DNA of 41,057 nucleotides, taken from assembly GCA_934418295.1 (NCBI GenBank), contig CAKRWZ010000006.1, positions 1 through 41,057 on the forward strand. Reading direction: 5' to 3'. Positions 14,798 through 22,392 of the stretch are shown one piece after another (positions within the stretch are counted from its first letter, which is position 1; the number at the start of each line of letters is the position of its first letter). The notes beneath the pieces were generated by a model, which was given only the letters and a program-made list of their open reading frames with translations, ran no database searches and was not told the origin of the DNA. Both the position numbers and the translations under genes were made by a program. Source of the stretch: an uncultured Mediterraneibacter sp. (lineage in GTDB: Bacteria > Bacillota > Clostridia > Lachnospirales > Lachnospiraceae).

Positions 14798-16306
14798 TTA
14801 CAACTCATTTAATATTTTTGTTAATGTTTCTATCTCTTTTGCTATTTTTTGATAGCATTTTTCATACTCATCTAACGGTTGTCCGATGGGCTGCGGCATC
14901 TCTTCTTCGCTTCTCGTAAATTCTTCCAGTGTAAACAGATCTCCACTGAGTCCTTCCAATCTTTCCAGACTTTTTTTCTGTGCCTCATCCATCGTCAGGA
15001 TCAGTGTATCTTCCTCCGTCTCTTCCACTGAAAAAACATTCGACATATAACCATCCAAAAGAAGACCGTGACTTTTCATCACAACCTCTACTTTTTGGTT
15101 TACCGGCTCCGGAAACAACACTACCAGCCCTCTGGAAAGAATATCATACTCCTTGTCCAATTTCTGATTTCGAAGCATTTCCGCTGCCATAGGCCCTCTG
15201 ATCACATCCGATTCACTGACAAAAATAATCTTGTGATATTTCTGCTGCTTTATAACCGCTTCCGCATCCACCTTCTGGTGTCCTGCCGCTTTCTCCAGCC
15301 GGTTCATGATCGCCCGTCCCAAACCTTGCACTGCAAAGGATTCACTGTAAATGATCCGAACATCTTCCCGGTCAAAATCTCTCAGGATCGCATAAAGGTT
15401 TCGTGCAACCGATTTTTCGCTGCTGCGTGTTCCGATCACTTTTACCAACCCATGTGTATACTGCTTCTGGGTCTCTGTCGTGGCGATCACGCCCGCCTTT
15501 TCTCCGCGGCACACCCGCCCGTACACCAGCTGGCGGATCGCTTTCACTTCATTTTCCACCGTACCTTCTACGATCACCAGATCCGCTTTCGGCGCATAAT
15601 GCCGGTATTTCATCCCCGGCGCTTTCGGCGGTTCTTTGCTTTCCGCCGAAAGGATCGTCTGATCCACGTCAACCTCTCCCAGCACTTCCTGCGCCATCTC
15701 TTTTGTGATGGCACCGGGACGCAATATCATCGGCGGAACCACCGTCATATCCAAAATCGTAGATTCCAGGCCAATCTCCACATCTCCGTCATCCAGGATC
15801 ATATCGATCTTTCCGCTCAGATCCTCTGCCACATGACCGGCGTTCGTCGGGCTCGGTCTCCCGGATGTATTGGCACTGGGGCCGGAAACGTATCCGCCTG
15901 CTGCCCGGATCACCTCCAGGGCTGTCTCATTTGACGGCATGCGCACGGCCACCGTATCCAGACCTCCCGTTGTCCCATAAGGTACCAGATCACTCTTCTG
16001 AAAAATCATGGTCAACGGTCCCGGCCAAAAACTTCTCGCTGCAAGCTCTGCCTGCAGCGGGATCTCCTTTACGATCGCTTTCAGATCCTCCCAGTCCGCA
16101 ATATGCACGATCAACGGATTGTCGGACGGCCTCCCTTTCGCCCGGTATGTCTTCGCCGCCGCTTCTGCATCCAGCGCATTGGCCCCCAGTCCGTAAACGG
16201 TTTCCGTCGGGAAAGCCACCAACCCGCCATTTTGTAAGATCTTGCCTGCTTCCTCTATAATCTCTTTTCTATTTTCTTCATTTAGTTTTTCTATTCTCGT
16301 TTCCAT
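14798..16306 (-). CDS. tsaC: TsaC/Sua5 threonylcarbamoyl-AMP synthase fused to an inactive LMW-phosphatase-like domain
   Basis: The protein has 502 residues. Residues about 1-205 are the YrdC/Sua5 catalytic domain (AFPTETVYGLGANA, YRAKGRPSDNPL, SGPSANTSGRPSPT), which makes threonylcarbamoyl-AMP for the t6A37 base of ANN-decoding tRNAs. Residues about 235-345 are the Sua5 C-terminal domain. Residues about 355-502 resemble low-molecular-weight protein phosphatases: KIIFVSESDVIRGPMAAEML aligns with the family P loop, but the catalytic Cys is Ser, and the late DP motif (catalytic Asp) reads MPQP. This tail is therefore probably catalytically dead. In Bacillus the separate genes ywlC and ywlE are neighbours, so fusion is plausible. 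The -10 box lies 6 bases from the ATG, suggesting a leaderless mRNA. Confidence 0.88.
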   Translation of the reverse strand: METRIEKLNEENRKEIIEEAGKILQNGGLVAFPTETVYGLGANALDAEAAAKTYRAKGRPSDNPLIVHIADWEDLKAIVKEIPLQAELAARSFWPGPLTMIFQKSDLVPYGTTGGLDTVAVRMPSNETALEVIRAAGGYVSGPSANTSGRPSPTNAGHVAEDLSGKIDMILDDGDVEIGLESTILDMTVVPPMILRPGAITKEMAQEVLGEVDVDQTILSAESKEPPKAPGMKYRHYAPKADLVIVEGTVENEVKAIRQLVYGRVCRGEKAGVIATTETQKQYTHGLVKVIGTRSSEKSVARNLYAILRDFDREDVRIIYSESFAVQGLGRAIMNRLEKAAGHQKVDAEAVIKQQKYHKIIFVSESDVIRGPMAAEMLRNQKLDKEYDILSRGLVVLFPEPVNQKVEVVMKSHGLLLDGYMSNVFSVEETEEDTLILTMDEAQKKSLERLEGLSGDLFTLEEFTRSEEEMPQPIGQPLDEYEKCYQKIAKEIETLTKILNEL

Positions 16307-16321
16307 GTGGATATTATAACA
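16307..16321 (-). promoter_or_regulatory. Extended -10 promoter of tsaC, leaderless
   Basis: The minus strand reads TGTTATAAT (extended -10, TATAAT at 16318-16313), then six bases, then the ATG at 16306. The predicted transcription start coincides with the A of the ATG. There is no Shine-Dalgarno sequence between them. Confidence 0.6.
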
Positions 16322-16341
16322 CCTTACCTGTCAAAAAAAAA

Positions 16342-17025
16342 CTAATTTTCATCAATTCCCAAATACCGAAAGATCCCGCTTTTTATGCATTCTGCCGCCT
16401 TTTTTTGATACTCTTCCCGACACAATTTTTCCGCTTCCTCCGGATTGCTTAAAAAACCGCACTCCACAATAATCACCGGTGATTCTGTTTTCTTCAGAAT
16501 GTAATAGGTCGTATTTCCTTTTGCCTGCCGCGTGTTTTCCGGGTCTAACGCTTTTAATGACTCCTGCATTGTTTCCGCTGCTTTCTTTCCCTCTTTTGAA
16601 TGCGTGTAATAAAACACCTGCGCTCCTTTTATTTCCGGACTTTTGTAACTGTTCTGATGAATGCTTACCGTAAGATCCGGCTGCTCCTGATCGATCAACG
16701 CGACCCTCGCCCGCAGATCCTCCGCTTTTGTCCCTGATATTTCCCGGCCCTCCGTCCGGGTCATCCGCACTTCTATCTGATCTTCTTCCAACATTTCTTT
16801 CAGCCGGTTTGCAATCTGGAGATTGATCTCACTCTCCAACGCTCCATTCACTCCGACCTTACCTCCGTCTTTTCCCCCGTGTCCGGCGTCGATCACGATC
16901 TTGACCGTTCCATTCTCCCGGGGAACGGAAGAACTTCTGATCACATAGCCGCTCAGCTTCTGGCTTCCCCACACTAAAAAACCAAGCAACAACAATACCA
17001 GCAGCCCGCCTGCTTTTTTTCTCAA
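16342..17025 (-). CDS. cwlD: CwlD-type N-acetylmuramoyl-L-alanine amidase
   Basis: The protein has 227 residues: a short basic N terminus, one membrane/signal helix (GGLLVLLLLGFLVWG), then an Amidase_3 domain. Zinc ligands are in IDAGHGGKDGG, ALESEINL and VSIHQN; the catalytic Glu is in IIVECGFLSN. CwlD removes peptide side chains from spore cortex peptidoglycan so that muramic lactam can form, which is needed for germination. The start is TTG at 17025, chosen because GGAGG lies 8 bases upstream and MRKKAGGLLVLLLL is a normal exported N terminus; the longer TTG frame to 17088 has no ribosome site. The ribosome site lies inside a hairpin (17024-17082). Confidence 0.82.
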   Translation of the reverse strand: MRKKAGGLLVLLLLGFLVWGSQKLSGYVIRSSSVPRENGTVKIVIDAGHGGKDGGKVGVNGALESEINLQIANRLKEMLEEDQIEVRMTRTEGREISGTKAEDLRARVALIDQEQPDLTVSIHQNSYKSPEIKGAQVFYYTHSKEGKKAAETMQESLKALDPENTRQAKGNTTYYILKKTESPVIIVECGFLSNPEEAEKLCREEYQKKAAECIKSGIFRYLGIDEN

Positions 17026-17082
17026 AAAAATATCCTCCGCAGCCTTTTTCTTAATATATGCTGACAGAGGATATTTTATATC
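17024..17082 (-). promoter_or_regulatory. cwlD hairpin: terminator, buried ribosome site and sigma-E-like promoter
   Basis: Arms 17077-17067 and 17037-17027 pair perfectly over 11 bp; after a small internal loop, CAGC/GCTG adds 4 bp. The downstream arm holds GGAGG, and seven U residues follow and run into the TTG start. It therefore looks like a terminator for the upstream GH18 gene. In the loop and upstream arm, CATATATT (17060-17053) with GATATAA 15 bases further up (17082-17076) resembles a sigma-E promoter that would start at about 17046, after the upstream arm. Confidence 0.6.
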
Positions 17083-17145
17083 CTTCAAGGGATCTGCTGT
17101 CTCGGACAGATACTCTTCTTGGTTGGAACGCTTTGTATTTCTATA

Positions 17146-19032
17146 CTAATTTACGTATTGAAGGATCAGATCCCAGATCTTCGCATTCTCATACCCCAAG
17201 CGCCATTCTGCCACACCGGCCAGCTTATTTTCCTTGATCAATTTTAACTTTTCTTCTATGGAAGCACTGTCTTCCAGCCAAATCTTGCAGGTACCGTTCT
17301 CGGTTTCCCACTCTGCATAATTTTGACGTGTCTTTTTATCCCATTCCGCAGTCACTCCTGCTGCTTCGACCTGGGCTGCCGCTTCGTCCATTCCCAGAGC
17401 CTGGCTGCTGATCTTCTTCGAATACTCAGCGGCCTCGGTTCCTTCCTCTTTTTTCAGCTCTTCTTCAGTCTTGTCCGTCTCCGTCCAAAGCCTTGTATAA
17501 AACGGGATTGCTGAAATCAGTTTTTTGGCCGGAATCTTTTCCAGCATGTTTTCAATTCCGTCTTTTTCATAGCTATAAGAAGCAACCGAACCTGCTTCAT
17601 AGGAGCTGTTGGTGTGCTCATCATATCCCATCATGACCACATAGTCAGCCACAACGCCCTGCTCCTTGATATCATAGTGCTCATTGTAAGGCATCGGAAC
17701 ATAATTATCAACGGATAACACCAGTCCATTCTGCCGGCACTTCACACTTAGTTCCCGCACAAACTGAATGTAATGCTCTCCGCAGTCTGTGGAAATATGC
17801 TCAAAATCCAGGTTGATTCCCTGAACCCCGGTCTGAATGGCGTCTCCGATCACCTGATTGATCAGCTTCGTTCTCTTGGATGTATAGCTTAACACCTCAT
17901 AAACTTCATCAGAGGTCTCCACGCCTCCGTGGAAATCACGCAGCACCGCCCACACTTCCAAGCCGGTCTGTTTCGCATAATTTACATAATCCGCACTGGA
18001 AATCGAATTCAGATTTCCGTCGGTATCTGCAATGCTATACCAGGTCGGTGCGATCGTCGTAAGTCCTTTGGTCTTGGCAACCATTTCCAAAACACCGCTG
18101 TTGGCTGTCGTGTTTGTCACATTATGCCAGGCCATATTGATGGTATAATCCTTGGAAATATTTTTATATTCCGGTTCCGTAAATTCCCGGGAAATTGTCG
18201 TTTCTTTCTCATTTTTCAACCGATTGGCCTTTACATAACCGATCATTCCGTCAGACGTCCGGACCTTTTTCCAATCATCCAAAGGCTCGATCACCGTGAC
18301 CGTTTCACCTTTTTCCAGATCTCTCAGGACAGGACTTTTCACTCCCGCCTGATACCGGACCTGGGTCGGCTTTTTGATCTCGGCCTGCGTCGTTTTGCCC
18401 CACCGGCTGACGATCATGACCCGATTTGGTTTTTTATACACTTCAAAATCAATATTGGCATACTGCTGTACGAAGGAAAGCGCAACATAAGCCGTCTGGC
18501 CTTCCGTTTTCAGGATCACAAAATCCTCGGATTTTTTCTCCGAAACTTCCGTATAATCCTTTTCGCCTACCTCCACCGACACGTTTCCGTTCGGCAAGGT
18601 ATACAACATAATATTTTCATTAGAATCCCAGTAAAATCTGCTGTTGATATTATCTCTCAGCACAGAATATTCAATATATGGTATCCCGTCTATCAAACGA
18701 CCTGCATTTCCCAGCACCTGGTTGTCCACAACGATTGCAAGATCATTTTCTCCGGAAATTCCATAATATTCGTTCAAATCGGCTTTCTCCTTAGATGGGC
18801 CGTATTTCATCCAGAACAATGCTCCTGCCGCTGCCAGCAGTAAAATACACACAAATAAGAAGATTCCTACTCGGCGGTTTCGTCTTCTTCGTCTTGCTCT
18901 GCTGCTTCGTCTCGCACCAGTGCGGGTTCTCGTCTGGTTTACCGGCGGGCGGCCGTTACCATTCTGACGTCTTTTCTGTACGGGCTGTCTTCTGCCGTTT
19001 CCGGCGCTTCGTACCCTTTTTCTTTCGTCCAT
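17146..19032 (-). CDS. Membrane-anchored GH18/SH3 protein, SleL/YaaH-like
   Basis: The protein has 628 residues. Order: an Arg-rich cytosolic head (about 1-55), one membrane helix (VGIFLFVCILLLAAAGALFW), a domain resembling copper amine oxidase N-terminal repeats (about 90-220, ILKTEGQTAYVALSFVQQYA), a bacterial SH3 domain (about 225-275, VTVIEPLDDWKKVRTSDGMIGYVKANRL), and a glycoside hydrolase 18 domain to the end (GVQGINLDFEHI with the catalytic Glu; MMGYDEH). Such enzymes cut N-acetylglucosamine bonds in cortex or cell wall. The ATG at 19032 follows AGGAGG. An extended -10 box is 25 bases upstream. It lies directly upstream of cwlD, so a spore cortex role is plausible but the promoter looks vegetative. 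Confidence 0.85.
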   Translation of the reverse strand: MDERKRVRSAGNGRRQPVQKRRQNGNGRPPVNQTRTRTGARRSSRARRRRRNRRVGIFLFVCILLLAAAGALFWMKYGPSKEKADLNEYYGISGENDLAIVVDNQVLGNAGRLIDGIPYIEYSVLRDNINSRFYWDSNENIMLYTLPNGNVSVEVGEKDYTEVSEKKSEDFVILKTEGQTAYVALSFVQQYANIDFEVYKKPNRVMIVSRWGKTTQAEIKKPTQVRYQAGVKSPVLRDLEKGETVTVIEPLDDWKKVRTSDGMIGYVKANRLKNEKETTISREFTEPEYKNISKDYTINMAWHNVTNTTANSGVLEMVAKTKGLTTIAPTWYSIADTDGNLNSISSADYVNYAKQTGLEVWAVLRDFHGGVETSDEVYEVLSYTSKRTKLINQVIGDAIQTGVQGINLDFEHISTDCGEHYIQFVRELSVKCRQNGLVLSVDNYVPMPYNEHYDIKEQGVVADYVVMMGYDEHTNSSYEAGSVASYSYEKDGIENMLEKIPAKKLISAIPFYTRLWTETDKTEEELKKEEGTEAAEYSKKISSQALGMDEAAAQVEAAGVTAEWDKKTRQNYAEWETENGTCKIWLEDSASIEEKLKLIKENKLAGVAEWRLGYENAKIWDLILQYVN

Positions 19033-19057
19033 GCGGCACCTCCTGTTCACAGCCCAT

Positions 19058-19066
19058 ATTATACCA
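19058..19066 (-). promoter_or_regulatory. Extended -10 promoter of the GH18/SH3 gene
   Basis: The minus strand reads TGGTATAAT (TATAAT at 19063-19058), about 25 bases upstream of the start. The -35 region is poor (GATGAC at 17-base spacing). Confidence 0.6.
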
Positions 19067-19131
19067 TATTTTCAATATTCGTCATCAACAATTTCGCTTT
19101 TTTGCTGAATTACCGGCGCGGGGGATCACGC

Positions 19132-19350
19132 TCAGCTTTCGGCTATATTGTTAAATGCCAGTTCCTCTATATATCCGCTGGGATTCAAAACGTAGTCCCG
19201 CATATAACATCCGTTTTCTTTAACCATATACGCCGTTACCACCTGCATGGGACTGACCTGGCTTCCTTCCAGCTTGATCAGCACTCCTTTCTTTTCAAAA
19301 TTTTCCAGTTCCTTATACAGTTCCTGCATGAAGGGATCCTCTGTGTCCAT
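19132..19350 (-). CDS. Small conserved-looking protein of unknown function
   Basis: The protein has 72 residues and starts MDTEDPFMQELYKELENFEK. It has no membrane segment or cysteine-metal motif; the middle (KKGVLIKLEGSQVSPMQVVTAYMV) suggests a small beta-rich fold. A strong ribosome site (GGGAGG) lies 7 bases before the ATG, so I consider it real. I do not recognise the family with certainty. It lies downstream of a 300-nt leader with its own promoter and about 100 bases upstream of the GH18 gene. Confidence 0.65.
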   Translation of the reverse strand: MDTEDPFMQELYKELENFEKKGVLIKLEGSQVSPMQVVTAYMVKENGCYMRDYVLNPSGYIEELAFNNIAES

Positions 19351-19653
19351 AACTTTCCTCCCTTATCCTGTCTGTTCCCGCTTTCTGCCGATCCGCTTTC
19401 CATAAGGCTTTTCGTGATGTATGCCGCTCTCCGGATCCGGATCGCCAAAGAAGACGTATGTTCAGTTGAACTTCTGTAATAAACGTATTATTCTGTGAAT
19501 CTCACCCTCCGACCGGAAGGTTGTGGATTTGATCTGTTATAGAATGATCGAAAAATCATTTCGATAGATAAAAATAAACAGAAATGTAAATTTTACCCTG
19601 TGCTCCTCCTTTCTGAAAAATAAATTCGGGAACAACGCCTTCTTGTGCCTGTC
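19351..19653 (-). other. Long untranslated leader or gene remnant
   Basis: No complete gene is seen here. On the minus strand a promoter at 19681-19654 would give a leader of about 300 nt before the 72-residue protein. The leader contains a good ribosome site (AAAGGAGG near 19610-19617) with no ATG, GTG or TTG at the right distance. Near its end an open stretch reads FGDPDPESGIHHEKPYGKRI but lacks a start codon, so it may be the tail of a decayed gene. No known riboswitch was recognised. Confidence 0.4.
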
Positions 19654-19681
19654 ATTATAATCCCGCCTGTACTTTTTGCAA
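19654..19681 (-). promoter_or_regulatory. Promoter upstream of the 72-residue protein gene
   Basis: TTGCAA (19681-19676) and TATAAT (19659-19654) on the minus strand with 16-base spacing. It is back to back with the mecA promoter. Confidence 0.6.
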
Positions 19682-19697
19682 GTAATTTTTATTTCCC

Positions 19698-19726
19698 TTT
19701 ACATATTTGCCCGTTTTGTTTATACT
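19698..19726 (+). promoter_or_regulatory. Promoter of mecA-type gene
   Basis: TTTACA (19698-19703) and TATACT (19721-19726) with 17-base spacing, about 45 bases before the start at 19771. Confidence 0.7.
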
Positions 19727-19770
19727 AATAGTGAGTAAGTGTATATAGCCTAAGAAAAGGATGTGATTTT

Positions 19771-20520
19771 ATGAAAATTGAAAAGTTAAATGATAATCAG
19801 ATCCGGTGTACATTAACACGTGCAGATTTGGCAGAGAGGCATTTGAAGGTAAGTGAACTTGCCTACGGCACCGAAAAAGCAAAAGCGCTCTTTCGCGATA
19901 TGATGCAGCAGGCCTCTTTTGATTTTGGTTTTGACGCGGAAGATATTCCACTGATGATAGAAGCAATTCCTGCTTCTTCGGATTCTCTGGTCCTTATTAT
20001 CACAAAGGTCGAAGATCCGGAAGAGCTGGATACCCGTTTTTCACGCTTCACTTCTCCGAGTGAAAGCGAAACCGGACTTTCCGAAACACTCGGAAAGCTG
20101 GAAGGCGCAGAAGAATTTTTAAATCTTCTGGGGAAAGTAAAAGAGGCTGCCGCCGATTCTCCGACATCCACAGTCTCTGGTTCCGCAGAAACTGACAAAC
20201 AACCGGAAAAAGAAAAAGCCGCACCTCCGCAGGTACGCCTCTTCTCTTTTGACAGCCTGGATATGGTCATCCGCATTGCCCATATGCTTGCGCCTTATTA
20301 TAATGGTGAGAATACTTTGTACAAAAATGCGCCGGAAGAACTCTTTATCCTGGCATTGCTCCAGTCCGCACACACGACATCCGAGTTCAACAAAATCTGC
20401 AATATGTTATCCGAATACGGTACACCGGAAAGAGTTTCCGGAGCTACACTGGCTTACTTGGAAGAGCATTGTGAGACGCTCGTTTCCACCAATGCACTTC
20501 AAAAACTCTCGGAAATCTGA
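19771..20520 (+). CDS. mecA: MecA-type adaptor protein for ClpC
   Basis: The protein has 249 residues with the MecA arrangement: an N-terminal substrate-binding domain (MKIEKLNDNQIRCTLTRADL .. AKALFRDMMQQASFDFGF), an acidic low-complexity linker (about 95-160, rich in Glu, Ser and Pro), and a C-terminal ClpC-binding domain (RLFSFDSLDMVIRIAHML .. LYKNAPEELFILALLQSAHT). MecA delivers proteins such as ComK to the ClpCP protease and helps ClpC assemble. The start has AAAAGGAT upstream and the promoter at 19698-19726. A strong terminator follows. The linker is less conserved in sequence but normal for the family. Confidence 0.93.
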   Translation: MKIEKLNDNQIRCTLTRADLAERHLKVSELAYGTEKAKALFRDMMQQASFDFGFDAEDIPLMIEAIPASSDSLVLIITKVEDPEELDTRFSRFTSPSESETGLSETLGKLEGAEEFLNLLGKVKEAAADSPTSTVSGSAETDKQPEKEKAAPPQVRLFSFDSLDMVIRIAHMLAPYYNGENTLYKNAPEELFILALLQSAHTTSEFNKICNMLSEYGTPERVSGATLAYLEEHCETLVSTNALQKLSEI

Positions 20521-20536
20521 CAATAATGACATAACT

Positions 20537-20565
20537 AAAAAAGGTCCTTCGGACCTTTTTTGTTT
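20537..20565. terminator. Bidirectional terminator between mecA and the DUF1858 gene
   Basis: An 11-bp perfect stem (arms 20537-20547 and 20551-20561, loop TTC) carries A-tracts and T-tracts on both sides, so it can end transcripts from either side. Confidence 0.92.
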
Positions 20566-20571
20566 TATGAT

Positions 20572-20775
20572 TTATTCTGCTGTCGCAATCTTTGCATTAA
20601 TCTTTTCTACAAGAAGTTCTGCATCAATTCCGTGTACCATTGCTGCTTCTCCGATGGATTCCATCTGTGCGGACGGACATCCCAAGCAATGCATTCCAAT
20701 CTCTAAGAGGATCGGCGCTACATCCGGATGATCTCTGAGCAATTCACCTATGGTCGTGTTTTTAGAAATTGCCAT
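20572..20775 (-). CDS. DUF1858 putative redox disulfide protein
   Basis: The protein has 67 residues and matches DUF1858 (hybrid-cluster-protein-associated redox domain): ISKNTTIGELLRDHPDVAPILLEIGMHCLGCP, with the CLGC motif that could form a disulfide or bind metal. Such small proteins are frequent in anaerobes; the exact partner is unknown. The ATG at 20775 follows AGGAGG. Its promoter is at 20811-20839, and upstream of that lies an unusual region with DnaA boxes. Confidence 0.88.
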   Translation of the reverse strand: MAISKNTTIGELLRDHPDVAPILLEIGMHCLGCPSAQMESIGEAAMVHGIDAELLVEKINAKIATAE

Positions 20776-20810
20776 TTCTTTTCCTCCTTTACCTTGTTAA
20801 GTGCGCTCTT

Positions 20811-20839
20811 ATTATAATCCCAAACCGTTAGCTTGGCAA
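20811..20839 (-). promoter_or_regulatory. Promoter of DUF1858 gene
   Basis: TTGCCA (20839-20834) and TATAAT (20816-20811) on the minus strand, 17-base spacing, 36 bases before the start. Confidence 0.75.
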
Positions 20840-20905
20840 GAAACCTTTTCAAATTGTTTACACATTTTTTTCAGTATTACGACATTTAAAAAGTCAAGTC
20901 ATTTT

Positions 20906-21108
20906 CTTCTTTTTTTCGACACATTTCTAAATTCATTATAATTCAACAAAACGTTCGTTCTTTTTTTCCTCAAAGTAATCCACCAAAAACCGGGTTTTTT
21001 GTGTGGATAATGTGGATAACTTTTAGGAAATCTCCTGTTTTTCACGTTTTTTTACTTTTTGGGTGTGGATAAGTTGAAAAACCTTCTTTCTTTTTTTTCG
21101 ACACATTT
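20906..21108. other. Gene-free region with three perfect DnaA boxes between direct repeats
   Basis: The interval 20776-21200 has no gene. It is very T-rich on the plus strand. Perfect TGTGGATAA boxes (the complement of TTATCCACA) lie at 21002-21010, 21011-21019 (directly abutting) and 21064-21072. A 17-nt direct repeat, seven T followed by CGACACATTT, occurs at 20910-20926 and again within 21090-21108, flanking the boxes. No dnaA, dnaN or rpmH gene is in the window, so this is more likely a DnaA-binding cluster than the main origin. Confidence 0.7.
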
Positions 21109-21200
21109 TTACCTTTTTGGTCATTTTGTCCAATCTGAGATTTTTCTTCCCGACTTCCGCTTTTCTTTGTCCCACTCTAAATCCACAATTTTATTTCTCA

Positions 21201-22316
21201 TTAAAACATTCGTCTGATAGTTATGATGGACGTATACGTCGCATTGGAGATCCCGATCCCGTGAGCCTGGTCAATTGCATTGACAATTGTCCCGTTTCCC
21301 ATATAAAGACCGACATGTCCTTCATAACAAATGATATCCCCCGGCATCGCATTTTCATAACTCACTGCATAGCCTGCATTTCGCATTTCACGGGAAGTCC
21401 TTGGAAGAGAAATCCCAAAATGCAGATACACTGCCTGGACAAATCCGGAGCAGTCCGCCCCGTTGGTCAGGCTGGTTCCGCCCCATACATAGGGATTTCC
21501 GATAAACTGACAGGCAAAATCGATCACAGCCTGTCCGTTAGCCGCCTGTTCCGTTGTGACTTGCAGCCGCTCTGCAGTTTCCTGTGCAGCCGCTTCTTTC
21601 GCTGCGATCTGCGCTTCCTCTTCTTCTTTGCGTCTCTTCTCTTCCGCCAGACGCTGCTCTTCCTCTTCTTTTGATTCGGCCGTTGAAAACGTATCTTCTA
21701 TATAAATGTAATTGCCGTTCACCCAACCGGCTTCTCCCCTTACTTCGATCGGATACCATCCATCCACAGCCTCTCCGGAGATCGAGTATTGTTCATTCTG
21801 GGAAATGCACGTCAGGATCTCTGCCCCGGTCCCGCGTCCCTTCCGGACATTCAGAGCATAAGCCGTCACCGTTGCCGATCGGCCTGTCGTTCCTGCCGCA
21901 AACTTTTGCGCCTCTTTCCCGATATACAGCTGCTCCGTCTGCACATAACCTGTGACATTTCCGGACTGAATATAGATCCAGTCACCGCTGATCCCTTTTA
22001 TCTCAGCCATCCCATTGCTGTAAAGCTTTCCAACCCATTCACTGGTCATTTTCGGCTCTTTGCGAATGTAAGCAAAATCCGTTACATTCGCAAAGACCTT
22101 ATCTGAATACTCCTTATTTTCTCCCGATACCAGGTAGTCTGCTTCTATCGAAGGCTCAGCCCCCGCCAGATAACATTCTGCAAGTACCGATTCAATCCCT
22201 GCGATAGGAAGGGATGCGGTATCTTCCGCCCGAACCTTCATCGCACTCCCCGGGATCACAACCATTCCTGTCAAAGCAGAAAGGATCGTCTTTTTTAGAA
22301 ACTCTGCTTTTCTCAT
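21201..22316 (-). CDS. Secreted NlpC/P60 peptidoglycan endopeptidase with two SH3 domains
   Basis: The protein has 371 residues: a signal peptide (about 1-30, ending near KVRAED), two bacterial SH3 domains (about 75-135 and 148-205), a charged helical linker (KEEEEQRLAEEKRRKEEEE, about 213-245) and an NlpC/P60 domain (about 260-371). The catalytic Cys is in NGADCSGFVQAVY and the His in YEGHVGLYMG. It should cut D-Glu-dibasic amino acid bonds in wall peptides. The ATG at 22316 has AGGAGG; this site pairs with an upstream TTCCT stretch. A consensus promoter and three TGTTAC/TGTTAA half sites resembling WalR boxes lie upstream. Confidence 0.92.
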   Translation of the reverse strand: MRKAEFLKKTILSALTGMVVIPGSAMKVRAEDTASLPIAGIESVLAECYLAGAEPSIEADYLVSGENKEYSDKVFANVTDFAYIRKEPKMTSEWVGKLYSNGMAEIKGISGDWIYIQSGNVTGYVQTEQLYIGKEAQKFAAGTTGRSATVTAYALNVRKGRGTGAEILTCISQNEQYSISGEAVDGWYPIEVRGEAGWVNGNYIYIEDTFSTAESKEEEEQRLAEEKRRKEEEEAQIAAKEAAAQETAERLQVTTEQAANGQAVIDFACQFIGNPYVWGGTSLTNGADCSGFVQAVYLHFGISLPRTSREMRNAGYAVSYENAMPGDIICYEGHVGLYMGNGTIVNAIDQAHGIGISNATYTSIITIRRMF

Positions 22317-22317
22317 A

Positions 22318-22358
22318 TAAACCTCCTTTTTTATGCTTTATCTTTTGTAGGAAGTTTA
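22318..22358 (-). promoter_or_regulatory. Hairpin hiding the NlpC/P60 ribosome binding site
   Basis: Arms 22349-22358 and 22318-22327 pair over 10 bp with one G-U pair and a 21-nt loop; the downstream arm contains AGGAGG. No sporulation-type promoter is seen in the loop. Confidence 0.5.
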
Positions 22359-22360
22359 AA

Positions 22361-22386
22361 TGTTACGCATTTGTTAATTTTGTTAC
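22361..22386 (+). promoter_or_regulatory. WalR-like operator sites
   Basis: TGTTAC (22361-22366), five bases, TGTTAA (22372-22377), three bases, TGTTAC (22381-22386). The first pair fits the WalR (YycF) consensus TGTWAH-N5-TGTWAH exactly. The sites lie just downstream of the -10 box of the NlpC/P60 promoter, a position expected for repression. Confidence 0.55.
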
Positions 22387-22392
22387 GCAGAT

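Noticed and set aside
20906..21108. Main chromosomal origin oriC
   Set aside because: Only three boxes, no dnaA/dnaN/rpmH context and no visible DnaA-trio region could be confirmed; kept only as a DnaA-box cluster.
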